A stretch of DNA of 64,000 nucleotides from a virus. The stretch lies in IMG/VR virus record IMGVR_UViG_3300042455_001850, positions 124,001 to 188,000 of that record; one strand, 5' to 3'. This document shows, in pieces, positions 1-8,625 of this stretch. Position numbers and translations under genes: made by a program. Each line of letters begins with the position of its first letter. Position 1 is the first letter of the stretch. The notes beneath the pieces were generated by a model. That model was given only the letters and a program-made list of their open reading frames with translations, did not search any database and was not told the DNA's origin.

Positions 1-1801
1 CTTGTATTGTATCACCTTCAACAACCCAATCAAACAACCCAGATAAAGATGAATAAGCTGTATAGATTCTAAAAATACTATCACCTTCACAAAGTTGGTT
101 AAATTCATATGAAGGTGTTACAGATGTTATGATTGGTTGTGGGTTTACAATAACGTTGATTGTTGTATCAAATGGGCAATTACTTTGTGTATATGTATAA
201 GTTACATCATTGTTTGTTATGATACCTTGTTGTGGGCAAAATTCATCAGTCTGAACCCCATTGACTAAGAAAGTACCATTTAAAGGTGAACCCACTAAAT
301 CTACACAACCATCATAATCACAAAAAGGACCAATAGGGTCTATTGTAGGGTTTATGTTTAAAATAAATGTAGTGAAGTAAGAGGTATCACTATTACAACC
401 AATAGGACTAGTAGAATAAACACTTATAGAGTCTTGATATAAACCACTAGGTTCTAATGACCAATCCGTTGTTATATTATCAGTACCTTGACCATTTATT
501 ATTTGTGGTGTTGTAGACCATATGTAGTTGTAACCAACACCCATAGAAGGTACACTATAACTTTCTGATGTTGATAAATAACATACCGTATCAGGACCAC
601 TAATAGGTGTCATTATTATTTGTGCTGGGTTAGTGAGTGTTGCATTACCTGTTACGGTACAACCTATACCGTCTGTAATTAAAAAACTATAATTACCATA
701 ACAAAGGTTAGTGGGGTTAAAAGTTGTTTGTAGAGTATTCCAAGAAATAGTAGTGACACCATTGGTTCCGTTAGGGATTACATTAATACTACCATCACAA
801 TAGTTATAACAAGTTGGGTCAATAAAAGTAATTGTAGGTTGTGGTAAGTTAGGTGGACCAGGTTGTACAAACACCGTATCAGGTCCTGGACCGGCAATAC
901 TATTACAAGTATTCCATCCAACATTACAAGAAGGATATACTAGTTGACAAGTATAATTAGCTCCTTGTACAGGTGGTGTAACCGTAATGGACGCACCAAC
1001 CCCAATTGGATTTGGGTTACCTACAATATACCATGTTGGTACAGGTAAAACAGTTGGTCCACTTGGAGTGTATCGGTACGCATCATTATTTGCTGTCCAT
1101 TGTGTGGAATTCCTACCTGGTACAGTTATCGCCACGGTTCCTGTGGTATTATGTAATCCTTGAACCGCGGTACCTCCCGCCCAAGCTAGACAGTTTGGTT
1201 TTGATTGAATATAATTTTCTATTACGTTTGTTGATTCATAAATCACTGTATGAAATGTCCCCAGTAAATTTGTACATGAAAACATAGGGACACCAACCCA
1301 ACTAACAACTAATTTTCTACAAGGTGCTGTACCTTGAACTTGGTACCTAATTTGCCCACCTAAACCTGGGTGCCAATCTTGCCAAGGACCCATGACACAA
1401 TTTTTTGGTACTGTACCCGCACCATTAGGTATTGTTGCTGAAGTAAATGTTGTTGGTTGTGCCGGTGAAAAAGAAATCCAACCGTTAGAACCAACCCAAA
1501 ATTGATTGTATGTTTGTCCAAAGAAACAAAATGTAAACCCAATATTAAAAGGACCTTGTTGTGAATCATCCGACATAAATAATTGTGTACCAGTATTTGT
1601 TTGTGTTACATAAGGAATATTTGTAACACCGTAGTTTGTTGTTTGATTTGGATTTGAACCTGGTCCACATTGACTAAAATCGGCAGTTAATGTTGTTGAC
1701 CCAACACCACAAGGTAGTATTTGGTCTGGTCCTAAATAAGGACAGTATTGTGAATAGGTCACAAAAGAAATTAGTATAAAAAGGTATTTAATTAAGTTCA
1801 T
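1..1801 (-). CDS. Secreted SprB-repeat-like adhesin, 3' truncated by window edge
   Basis: About 600 residues are visible and the frame runs off the left edge without a stop. Residues 1-17 (MNLIKYLFILISFVTYS) form a signal peptide. A beta-rich domain near residues 85-110 carries GFTFCFFG and VGSNGWISF. Residues about 321-395 match the SprB repeat pattern (Cys-x-Gly, a central Trp, GNY, TDGIGC, then TNP). Later stretches are cysteine-bearing Ig/PKD-like segments. SprB repeats are known from gliding adhesins of Bacteroidota exported by type IX secretion. The gene diverges from the kinase operon. A surface adhesin or host-range role is inference; the domain reading is moderately firm. Confidence 0.75.
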   Translation of the reverse strand, partial: MNLIKYLFILISFVTYSQYCPYLGPDQILPCGVGSTTLTADFSQCGPGSNPNQTTNYGVTNIPYVTQTNTGTQLFMSDDSQQGPFNIGFTFCFFGQTYNQFWVGSNGWISFSPAQPTTFTSATIPNGAGTVPKNCVMGPWQDWHPGLGGQIRYQVQGTAPCRKLVVSWVGVPMFSCTNLLGTFHTVIYESTNVIENYIQSKPNCLAWAGGTAVQGLHNTTGTVAITVPGRNSTQWTANNDAYRYTPSGPTVLPVPTWYIVGNPNPIGVGASITVTPPVQGANYTCQLVYPSCNVGWNTCNSIAGPGPDTVFVQPGPPNLPQPTITFIDPTCYNYCDGSINVIPNGTNGVTTISWNTLQTTFNPTNLCYGNYSFLITDGIGCTVTGNATLTNPAQIIMTPISGPDTVCYLSTSESYSVPSMGVGYNYIWSTTPQIINGQGTDNITTDWSLEPSGLYQDSISVYSTSPIGCNSDTSYFTTFILNINPTIDPIGPFCDYDGCVDLVGSPLNGTFLVNGVQTDEFCPQQGIITNNDVTYTYTQSNCPFDTTINVIVNPQPIITSVTPSYEFNQLCEGDSIFRIYTAYSSLSGLFDWVVEGDTIQ

Positions 1802-1814
1802 TTTTTTTTTATTT

Positions 1815-1823
1815 ATAAATATA
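1815..1823 (-). promoter_or_regulatory. NATATTTAT-type promoter of the SprB-like gene
   Basis: TATATTTAT on the minus strand, 13 bases before the ATG. Confidence 0.4.
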
Positions 1824-1930
1824 ATATTAAGACGTATTTAAATGTAAATAGAAGGAACACTTATCCCAAAAGGTGGGATTGGAGAATATCTAGTACTTTT
1901 GGCTTATTTTTTAAATTTACGATTAAATAG

Positions 1931-1939
1931 AATATTTAT
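1931..1939 (+). promoter_or_regulatory. NATATTTAT-type promoter of the kinase operon
   Basis: AATATTTAT five bases before the ATG at 1945. It differs from the host -7 element TAnnTTTG by A in place of the last G. A transcript starting 5-8 bases downstream would be almost leaderless. Confidence 0.5.
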
Positions 1940-1944
1940 ATTAT

Positions 1945-2694
1945 ATGAAGTTAATTAGAGAATTCGATGATTTTAGTTGGACTAATATGGGTACACTTAA
2001 TCCGTTTATGAGTGATGACCCACTTGTTGTTGTATGGTTAGATAAATCTGCCACTGAATCAGAGATTAATAAATTATATGATATGCTTTTGGAAGTTAAT
2101 ATAGAAATTAGTACATCAAAGTCAGATTTTGTAAAAAGTTTATTAACATATTCTAGAAATGGGTCTGCATATGTTAAATCTTACATAGCTCAAAATGGTG
2201 AAAAAAGAGCTGGGTATGGTGATACAAAAGCTTTATTTGATGAACATAAATATTGGAAAGCTATGGAAGATTTAGACGGTAAACCATATATAGAATATAA
2301 ATTAGGTGATATCTTTAAAGATAGATTAAATGAGTCTGAAGAGTTAAATTGGATTATAGAAAGTAACCCATCATTTAGAAACAAGATAATTATTTTTGAA
2401 CCACTGATTATTGAGGATGAGTATAATATTGTTATAGATGGTTTATTAGAATTTGATGAGGACCTTTATACCTATAGTGGTAATTTAGAAGAATTAAGAC
2501 CTTTCACTTCTTATGATTATTTACACCATTTAGTTATAGGTTTAAATGGTGTAGTAGCTTATGGTGGGGCCAATGAACATAACAACGAAGACTGGGGTGG
2601 TTTTATGGATAACGTAGAAAATTACATAGGTAATTATTATAAAAATTTTAACAACCCAGAAGTTATTGATGGAAGAAAATATTTTAATCTTTAA
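1945..2694 (+). CDS. Unrecognised protein with an internal NES-x-x-x-W module
   Basis: 249 residues, acidic, no membrane segment or signal peptide. Near residue 130 it contains RLNESEELNWIIESNPSF, which resembles the N-terminal module (L/I-x-E-S then acidic residues and W-I/M) of many later genes in this window. It is first in the run that leads into the sensor kinase 24 bases downstream. The start is set by the AATATTTAT motif just upstream. Function unknown; a virion-associated role is only suggested by the shared module. Confidence 0.75.
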   Translation: MKLIREFDDFSWTNMGTLNPFMSDDPLVVVWLDKSATESEINKLYDMLLEVNIEISTSKSDFVKSLLTYSRNGSAYVKSYIAQNGEKRAGYGDTKALFDEHKYWKAMEDLDGKPYIEYKLGDIFKDRLNESEELNWIIESNPSFRNKIIIFEPLIIEDEYNIVIDGLLEFDEDLYTYSGNLEELRPFTSYDYLHHLVIGLNGVVAYGGANEHNNEDWGGFMDNVENYIGNYYKNFNNPEVIDGRKYFNL

Positions 2695-2718
2695 TAACTC
2701 CAATTAATACTTATTGAT

Positions 2719-4644
2719 ATGGATAAAAATTTTTACATTAATAAATTAAATAAAACTTTAATTTCACAAACACATAACCCTCTTTTTTATAAAGGGGATA
2801 TAGTAGAAGGTTCTAAAATTCTAACTAAAGAAGTTGTAGACTCAATTAATGTTGATAGATGTTCTATATGGTTATACAACAAAAATAAAACATCTATTGT
2901 TTGCCAACAATTATATGTTAAATCTGAAAATATGTGGTATGATGGTTTAGAAATCTTTGAAAAGGATTTTGGACCGTATTTCGAAGAATTAATAAAGAAC
3001 CCAATAATAATAGCTAATGATGCTGAAAAACATCCAGCAACATCTTGTTTTACTGATGGTTATTTAAAACCACTGGGTATTAAATCTATGTTAGATGTAC
3101 CTATCATTTATTTTGGGGAAACTATTGGTGTTATATGTATTGAAAGTTTTACATTACGTGAATGGGATTCTTTTGAGGTTGATTTTACTCAATTATTATC
3201 TTCTTTATACACTTTTGCTTATTCAATAAAAGAAACAAACAATTTAAATAAAAAAATAGAAGAAACAGAAAAATTTATTGACGTATCGACAATTATATCT
3301 ACTGCTGATAAAAGAGGTAAAATTACATATGTTAATAAAAAATTTGAGGATGTTTCTGGGTGGTCTTTGGATGAGGTAGTTGGTAAAGACCATGTTATTG
3401 TTAATTCGGGATTACAACCTGATGGATATTGGGGTAAAATGTATGAAACGGTAATGAAAGGTGATGTATGGAATGACGTTGTTACCAATAAAGGAAAATC
3501 AGGAGAATTATATTACGTTGATACTTTTATTAGAGCAATTTTTGATACCGATGGTAAATTGGATGGATTTGCTTCAATAAGACAAGATGTTACAGAACTT
3601 AAAAAAAAGGAAGTTGAAATTCGCAATAGAATGAACGCGATAAATAAATCTAACGCAGTTATTGAGTTTGATTTAGAAGGAAACATCATTTTTGCTAATA
3701 ATTTGTTTTTAGAAACTATGGGATATTCTTTACAGGATGAAGTAGTTGGAAAACACCATAGAATTTTTATAGATGAGGAATACTCAAAAAGTGAAGAATA
3801 CTCTCTTTTTTGGGAAAAATTAAATGAAGGGGTGTTATTTACCGGTGAAATTACTAGAATTAAAAAAGACGGTTCTTTAGTGTATCTACAAGCAACATAC
3901 AATCCAGTTATCGGTTTAGATGGTAAGGTTTATCGTGTTATGAAAATCGCGACAGATATCACCAATTCCTACGAACAAAAGAAAGAAATTGAAAAGAAAA
4001 ACACTTACCTAGAACATGCGGCTAAAATATTAAGACACGATATGCATTCAGGTATTAATACTTATATGCCAAGAGGATTAAGTTCTTTAGAAAGAAGATT
4101 AACCCCCGAAGATATTAAAACTTTAAAAATTGAGGCCCCAATTAAAATGATTAAAGAGGGTTTAAAACATTCCCAAAAAGTATATAAAGGGGTTTACGAA
4201 TTTACAAATCTTGTAAAGAAAGATGTTGTTTTAAATAAAACGGAATGTAATTTAAAAGATATACTTGAGGATTATTTATCAGCGACAGCATATAGTAGTC
4301 AAGTTATTATTGATGAGTTACCAACGATAGAAGTTAATGAACCATTATTCTGTACCGCAGTCGATAATTTAATTCGTAATGGGTTAAAGTATAATGATAG
4401 TAATACAAAATTTGTTAAAATATATATGGAAGATGGTAATCTAATTATACAAGACAACGGTAGAGGGATTACACAAAAAGATTTTATTCATTTATCCCAA
4501 CCATATACCAGAAAAGAAGGCCAAAAAGAATCTGGAACTGGTCTAGGGCTTAATATATGTGTAGCTATTTTAGAAGAACATAAATTTAATATTTCGTGTG
4601 AGAAAAATGACATAGGGACAAAAATGAAAATTGAACTAAAATGA
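2719..4644 (+). CDS. Cytoplasmic sensor histidine kinase (GAF-PAS-PAS-DHp-ATPase)
   Basis: 641 residues without signal peptide or membrane span, so cytosolic. Order of domains: GAF about 26-168, PAS about 190-300 (ends in SIRQDVTEL), PAS about 312-425 (ends in KIATDIT), dimerisation/phosphoacceptor helix with RHDMHSGIN (His440 followed by Asp), and a GHKL ATPase with N-box DNLIRNGLKY (about 549-558), DNGRGI and GTGLGL. All catalytic boxes are intact, so autophosphorylation from ATP is expected. Its last 210 residues are close to those of the kinase at 5252, implying duplication with different sensors. TGA overlaps the next ATG (ATGA). Ligands of the GAF and PAS domains cannot be told. Confidence 0.9.
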   Translation: MDKNFYINKLNKTLISQTHNPLFYKGDIVEGSKILTKEVVDSINVDRCSIWLYNKNKTSIVCQQLYVKSENMWYDGLEIFEKDFGPYFEELIKNPIIIANDAEKHPATSCFTDGYLKPLGIKSMLDVPIIYFGETIGVICIESFTLREWDSFEVDFTQLLSSLYTFAYSIKETNNLNKKIEETEKFIDVSTIISTADKRGKITYVNKKFEDVSGWSLDEVVGKDHVIVNSGLQPDGYWGKMYETVMKGDVWNDVVTNKGKSGELYYVDTFIRAIFDTDGKLDGFASIRQDVTELKKKEVEIRNRMNAINKSNAVIEFDLEGNIIFANNLFLETMGYSLQDEVVGKHHRIFIDEEYSKSEEYSLFWEKLNEGVLFTGEITRIKKDGSLVYLQATYNPVIGLDGKVYRVMKIATDITNSYEQKKEIEKKNTYLEHAAKILRHDMHSGINTYMPRGLSSLERRLTPEDIKTLKIEAPIKMIKEGLKHSQKVYKGVYEFTNLVKKDVVLNKTECNLKDILEDYLSATAYSSQVIIDELPTIEVNEPLFCTAVDNLIRNGLKYNDSNTKFVKIYMEDGNLIIQDNGRGITQKDFIHLSQPYTRKEGQKESGTGLGLNICVAILEEHKFNISCEKNDIGTKMKIELK

Positions 4645-5255
4645 TAAAACTAAAAAATTTATTAACCATATTTTTCATAAGTATGGTAAGTATAGTGTAT
4701 TCACAACCAACCTACCCTATCCAGACACAATTAAAAGGTGATTCTGTGGTTATTCTTACAAAAAAACAATCTGATGATATTAATTCACTAATTGAGAATC
4801 AAAAAATTAGAATACAAAAATATAAAACAGAAATAAAATTAGTTAATGATACTAACACGTTATTAAATAACGATATTAAAATAAAAGATAGTGTTATTAA
4901 CCAATTGGATAGTTTGTTAACCGTCCAAAACAATTATTACGATAGTTTAATTTCTAAAATAGATACGTTAGAGAATTGGATTTTATCGTCGTCGATAGAT
5001 AATGGGTACCTATATTATTCTTGGCAAGACTCAACAGTTAAAGTTATTGATTTAAGTTTGTATATGTTAGTATCGCATAGAGGAAGTGGTAATTATAGTT
5101 TAATTACAAGAGGTGATGTTACTAATATATATTATTGGAAACAAATAAATCTACTTAAAGAAGAAAGTCCTGAGATTGGTTGGGAATTAAATATATCCCC
5201 AAAATATAAACCAAGAATAGTATTATTCCCATATAAATTAACCCCAAAATTATGA
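4641..5255 (+). CDS. Secreted coiled-coil protein between two kinases
   Basis: 204 residues. Signal peptide at 1-21 ending in VYSQ. Residues about 45-112 form a heptad-rich coiled coil (SLIENQKIRIQKYKTEIKL onward) and the C-terminal part is beta-rich with several aromatic residues. ATGA overlaps link it to the kinases on both sides, so it is probably made together with them. A periplasmic partner or ligand of the membrane kinase at 5252 is a reasonable inference. No family recognised. Confidence 0.8.
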   Translation: MIKLKNLLTIFFISMVSIVYSQPTYPIQTQLKGDSVVILTKKQSDDINSLIENQKIRIQKYKTEIKLVNDTNTLLNNDIKIKDSVINQLDSLLTVQNNYYDSLISKIDTLENWILSSSIDNGYLYYSWQDSTVKVIDLSLYMLVSHRGSGNYSLITRGDVTNIYYWKQINLLKEESPEIGWELNISPKYKPRIVLFPYKLTPKL

Positions 5256-6655
5256 TAAAAAATATTTTAATAACAATAATGTTTTTGGGTTTTTTTACTT
5301 CTTTAAATGTAAATTCACAGACTGATAATAACCCCAAAAAAACAGAGATTGAACCTACATGTCCTAGTGATAGTCGTATAACTAGTTTAATTAAAAAATT
5401 AAATTACGAACCAAATAAAAAATTAACTAAATACCAATCAAGCTTATGTCAAGAAATTGGTATCTCTTTTTATAATAAAGGTATGTATGATGAGTCAGAT
5501 TGGTATTTAGATAAGGTTAGTACCTATATTGATGTTGTTGATTTAAAACCTGAAAAAGTTTTTGACACACCTAAAGAAGAACCCGTACAAGAGTTAAGTG
5601 ACTCAGAATTATCTAGTATTAAAGCCGACCAAAAATTTTTAGATGACCTACCAAAATCATACGATAATTTATCTAAAAAAGATATAAAAAAAATTGCTGA
5701 TGAGATAGAGTCAAAACTCCAAAAACTATTAAAAGAAAAAAAAGAATTATTAAAAAATAAAGCTAGTCAAGAAGTTATCAGTTCTAAAACAAGTACTATA
5801 CAAATATTAGGTAAAGAAAAAAATATCATTAATCTTAGTGTTAAAAATGATGATTTAGTTACCGATAAAAAAACCTTAAAAAAATATTTATGGTGGTCCA
5901 CAATTGTTCTTTCTGTTTTGGTTTTAGGTATTATTGTTTTATTACAAAGAAAAACAATTAAAGTCCAAGACATAGAAATCGAAAACCAATTAAAAGACAT
6001 TAACAAGAAAAACACTTACCTTGAATATGCGGCTAGAATAATTAGACACGACATGCATTCAGGTATTAACACCTATATACCAAGAGGGTTATCGTCATTA
6101 GAAAAAAGAATTTCAATTGAGGAAATGAATAACTTAAAAATTACACCCTCAATTAAAATGATAAAAGATGGTTTGGCACACACACAAAAAGTATATAAAA
6201 GTGTTTATGAGTTTACAAACCTTGTGAAAAATACTGTAGTTTTAGATAGAAATATGGTTGATATAAAAGAATCTTTATTAAAATACTTAACAAATACATC
6301 ATATAAAAATCAGGTAGAAATTAGTGAATTAGTTACACTAAATGTAAATGAAACTCTTTTTTGGAACGCTATTGATAATTTAATTAAAAATGGGTTAAAA
6401 TATAATAGTAGTGAAAATAAAGAAATTAAAATTTACATGGATAATAATGATTTAATTATTGAAGATAATGGTGTTGGATTTTCACAAAAAGAGTTCGAAA
6501 GAACAACAGGTGAATATTTAAATAAAAAGAGTAATTCCGAAGTTGGTTTAGGTTTAGGTATAACCAAAACAATTTTAGAAGAACATGGTTTTAGTATGAT
6601 GTGTGAAAAAATTAACACTGGTACAAAAATAACGGTTAAATTAAATAAAAATTAA
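5252..6655 (+). CDS. Membrane sensor histidine kinase with periplasmic domain
   Basis: 467 residues. Signal peptide 1-22 (ends NVNSQ), a periplasmic region to about 210 with helical, TPR-like character near the start and a lysine-rich coiled coil, one membrane span about 213-233 (STIVLSVLVLGIIVLL), then a DHp helix with RHDMHSGIN (His266) and a GHKL ATPase with DNLIKNGLKY, DNGVGF and GLGLGI. The DHp and ATPase parts are near copies of those of the kinase at 2719, so both probably phosphorylate the same partner. That partner is most likely the receiver encoded eight bases downstream. All key residues are present. Confidence 0.9.
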   Translation: MIKNILITIMFLGFFTSLNVNSQTDNNPKKTEIEPTCPSDSRITSLIKKLNYEPNKKLTKYQSSLCQEIGISFYNKGMYDESDWYLDKVSTYIDVVDLKPEKVFDTPKEEPVQELSDSELSSIKADQKFLDDLPKSYDNLSKKDIKKIADEIESKLQKLLKEKKELLKNKASQEVISSKTSTIQILGKEKNIINLSVKNDDLVTDKKTLKKYLWWSTIVLSVLVLGIIVLLQRKTIKVQDIEIENQLKDINKKNTYLEYAARIIRHDMHSGINTYIPRGLSSLEKRISIEEMNNLKITPSIKMIKDGLAHTQKVYKSVYEFTNLVKNTVVLDRNMVDIKESLLKYLTNTSYKNQVEISELVTLNVNETLFWNAIDNLIKNGLKYNSSENKEIKIYMDNNDLIIEDNGVGFSQKEFERTTGEYLNKKSNSEVGLGLGITKTILEEHGFSMMCEKINTGTKITVKLNKN

Positions 6656-6662
6656 AAAAAAA

Positions 6663-7100
6663 ATGATTGATTCTATATTATTAGTTGATGACGAGGATTT
6701 ATTCCATTTAGTATTTGAGGATGCGTGTTCCTTATTAGATATAAGTTTGTCTTTAAACGCGTTAAACAGTTCTGACGAAGCAGCAAAACTATTCCAAAAA
6801 TGGTTCCAAAGTGGTAATGAAGACAATAAACCAGAATGTGTTTTTGTTGACTTAAATATTATTGGTAGTTCTTTTGATGGTATTGAGTTAATTAGAAAAA
6901 TAAACTTTGAATATGGTAACCATGTGGTTATTGGTATAATTTCATCGTCTAATGAACCAGATGAACAAGCTAAAGCATTACAAGCTGGAGCACAGTTTTG
7001 GATTATTAAATCAGACGATATAGAACCAAGACTAGAAGAATTTAGAAAAGATTACGAAGGTTATAAAAATAGAACCGCACCATTTAAAGTTTACAAATGA
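6663..7100 (+). CDS. Stand-alone receiver (response regulator) protein
   Basis: 145 residues, one CheY-like receiver fold. Acidic pair Asp9-Asp10 (LLVDDED), phosphoacceptor Asp63 (FVDLNI), hydroxyl residues in ISSSNEP near 92-94, and Lys116 (WIIKSDD). There is no DNA-binding output domain, so it would act by protein contact or as a phosphate shuttle. It follows the two kinases and its stop overlaps the next start (ATGA), matching a phosphorelay that ends in the membrane coiled-coil protein at 7097 or in a host phosphotransfer protein. Confidence 0.88.
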   Translation: MIDSILLVDDEDLFHLVFEDACSLLDISLSLNALNSSDEAAKLFQKWFQSGNEDNKPECVFVDLNIIGSSFDGIELIRKINFEYGNHVVIGIISSSNEPDEQAKALQAGAQFWIIKSDDIEPRLEEFRKDYEGYKNRTAPFKVYK

Positions 7101-7774
7101 TTAAAATAGAAAGTTTTACTAAAAAAAGTTTAATAGATTTATATAAAGAAAAAAATGTAGGTCTTGAGGGTAATATCACAAAATTAATTGATTCTGAGGA
7201 TGATGAAGAATTTAAAGATTATTTAAAAGATTGTGAATTAAGAGATACCGAAAAAAGGAAGAAGCGTCTTGATATGACAAAAAAAATACAAAAACAAAAT
7301 CAAGAACTATCTAATTTAAATAATGAAAACGAAAGAATTCTAGAAGAATTACAGGAAACTTTAAAAGACGTTGAGGATTCCAAGTTGACGTATGAGGTTC
7401 AGAATAAGGAACTTAATGAGTGGAAAGAAGATAACCTTAGATTAACTGAAGAGTTAAAAAATGAAATGGCTAAATCTGAAAAGGCTAGAATAGATGCGGA
7501 AAAAGCTAAAGATATGGCCGAAAACGATTTAGATTTATTACAAAAAAGAACTCAAAATGAACTAATCTCCACCATTGTTAGAGTTGCTCTATGGATAATC
7601 ATGGGTGTGGGTTTTGTAACAACTGGTGTTTATGTCTTCACATTATTAATGGGCAAAGACACTCAAGTTATTAGTGCTACTTGGTCTAACATATTTGGTA
7701 TTCTATTAACAAATGCATTTTCTATTGTAGGTACCATTATGGGTATAAAATACGCAACAGAAAAAAAAGAATAA
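7097..7774 (+). CDS. Coiled-coil protein with two C-terminal membrane helices
   Basis: 225 residues. Residues about 60-155 are a long charged coiled coil; two hydrophobic helices follow at about 157-182 (VALWIIMGVGFVTTGVYVF) and 195-218. The topology places the coiled coil in the cytosol. Last gene of the kinase operon, overlapping the receiver gene by four bases. It may be the output or scaffold of the relay. This is inferred from position only. Confidence 0.8.
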   Translation: MIKIESFTKKSLIDLYKEKNVGLEGNITKLIDSEDDEEFKDYLKDCELRDTEKRKKRLDMTKKIQKQNQELSNLNNENERILEELQETLKDVEDSKLTYEVQNKELNEWKEDNLRLTEELKNEMAKSEKARIDAEKAKDMAENDLDLLQKRTQNELISTIVRVALWIIMGVGFVTTGVYVFTLLMGKDTQVISATWSNIFGILLTNAFSIVGTIMGIKYATEKKE

Positions 7775-7803
7775 AAATAGTTTGACAATTAATAAACTTT
7801 TAC

Positions 7804-7811
7804 TATATTTG
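7804..7811 (+). promoter_or_regulatory. Bacteroidota-type promoter (TTGAC / TATATTTG)
   Basis: TATATTTG with a TTGAC element at 7782-7786, about 19 bases upstream: the two parts of the primary-sigma promoter of Bacteroidota. Confidence 0.75.
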
Positions 7812-7853
7812 TACCATATTTAATTAATACGAACAAAAATTTTTATAAATTCA

Positions 7854-7955
7854 ATGAAAACAACAATGACATACAAACAAGGGACCGTTAAAACGGTTGA
7901 TGGGAAAGTGGATTCACTTTTCTACGGACATGGGTTGTCATACTGGAGTTGTTGA
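7854..7955 (+). CDS. 33-residue leader-like ORF
   Basis: Short ORF (begins MKTTMTYKQG, ends SYWSC) between a strong promoter and a hairpin terminator, directly ahead of the tRNA array. The arrangement resembles a leader peptide with attenuator but no stalling run is obvious. It could instead be an independent small protein. Confidence 0.45.
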   Translation: MKTTMTYKQGTVKTVDGKVDSLFYGHGLSYWSC

Positions 7956-7980
7956 TTTGAATTTACTCTATATATAGAAT

Positions 7981-8011
7981 AACCCTGGGTCCAAAAGATT
8001 CAGGGTTTTTT
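7981..8011 (+). terminator. Rho-independent terminator
   Basis: AACCCTG / CAGGGTT stem followed by a T run, after the 33-residue ORF and before the boxA-like site. Confidence 0.75.
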
Positions 8012-8020
8012 GTTCTTTGA
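8012..8020 (+). promoter_or_regulatory. boxA-like antitermination site 1
   Basis: GTTCTTTGA. It lies right after a terminator and 19 bases before the first tRNA. The same nine bases recur before three other RNA genes here and resemble the leader element of Bacteroidota rRNA operons. Confidence 0.55.
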
Positions 8021-8038
8021 TATATCGGTTTAAAAAAA

Positions 8039-8128
8039 GGAAGGGTGGCAGAGTTGGTCTATTGCATCTGATTTGAAATCAGAAGTACCTTTGAAAGGGT
8101 ACCGTGGGTTCGAATCCTACCTCTTCCT
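8039..8128 (+). tRNA. tRNA-Ser(TGA)
   Basis: Acceptor GGAAGGG/CTCTTCC, anticodon stem TCTGA/TCAGA with loop TTTGAAA, long variable arm, T loop TTCGAAT. Class II, as expected for Ser. CCA not encoded. Confidence 0.92.
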
Positions 8129-8135
8129 CATAAAT

Positions 8136-8207
8136 GGTCCATTGGTGTAGTGGCCAACATACATCCCTGTCACGGATGTGCCGCGAGTTCGATTCTCGCA
8201 TGGACCG
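8136..8207 (+). tRNA. tRNA-Asp(GTC)
   Basis: Acceptor GGTCCAT/ATGGACC, loop CTGTCAC, T loop TTCGATT. Confidence 0.93.
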
Positions 8208-8248
8208 CAACTAACCATAAATCCTAGTAACCCCTAGGTTGGTTAAAC

Positions 8249-8321
8249 AGTTCCTTAGCTCAGCTGGGAGAGCAACTCGCTTACATCGAGAAGGTCACAG
8301 GTTCGAACCCTGTAGGAACTA
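8249..8321 (+). tRNA. tRNA-Val(TAC)
   Basis: Acceptor AGTTCCT/AGGAACT, loop CTTACAT, normal D and T arms. The outer anticodon-stem pair is A-A. Confidence 0.9.
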
Positions 8322-8330
8322 CAATAAATT

Positions 8331-8405
8331 GCCTCATTAGCTCAGCTGGCTTAGAGCGTCTGATTTGTACTCAGAAGGCCGTGGGTTCGATTCCTACATG
8401 AGGCT
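8331..8405 (+). tRNA. tRNA-Thr(TGT)
   Basis: Acceptor GCCTCAT/ATGAGGC, anticodon stem TCTGA/TCAGA, loop TTTGTAC. Confidence 0.92.
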
Positions 8406-8467
8406 CAATTAATAACAAACAAATAAAAACGTCAGATTATGGAAAGTGGCAAGTATGGCAAACACAA

Positions 8468-8539
8468 TCCCTCGTAGCAAACAAGTGTAGGCAACGGACT
8501 TTTAATCCGTGGGGCTGGGAGCGTTACCCGGCGGGGGAA
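8468..8539 (+). tRNA. tRNA-Lys(TTT)-like, unusual D and T loops
   Basis: Acceptor TCCCTCG/CGGGGGA pairs fully and the anticodon arm ACGGA-CTTTTAA-TCCGT is good. The T loop is AGCGTTA rather than TTCRANN and the D arm pairs weakly. Either a divergent working tRNA or a decaying one. Confidence 0.6.
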
Positions 8540-8547
8540 CAAAACAC

Positions 8548-8617
8548 ACCGAGGCTTAGTGGTAAAGAACTATCTCTCATAAGGATGGTCAAGTGGGTTC
8601 AATTCCCATACTCGGTA
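8548..8617 (+). tRNA. tRNA with CAT anticodon (Met or Ile2)
   Basis: Acceptor ACCGAG/CTCGGT, anticodon loop CTCATAA, T loop TTCAATT. A lysidine-modified Ile tRNA cannot be excluded. Confidence 0.75.
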
Positions 8618-8625
8618 CATTATAT

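Noticed and set aside
1006-1569. Small ORFs on either strand inside the first gene
   Set aside because: They are shadows; the minus frame from 1801 has signal peptide, domain pattern and uniform coding character.
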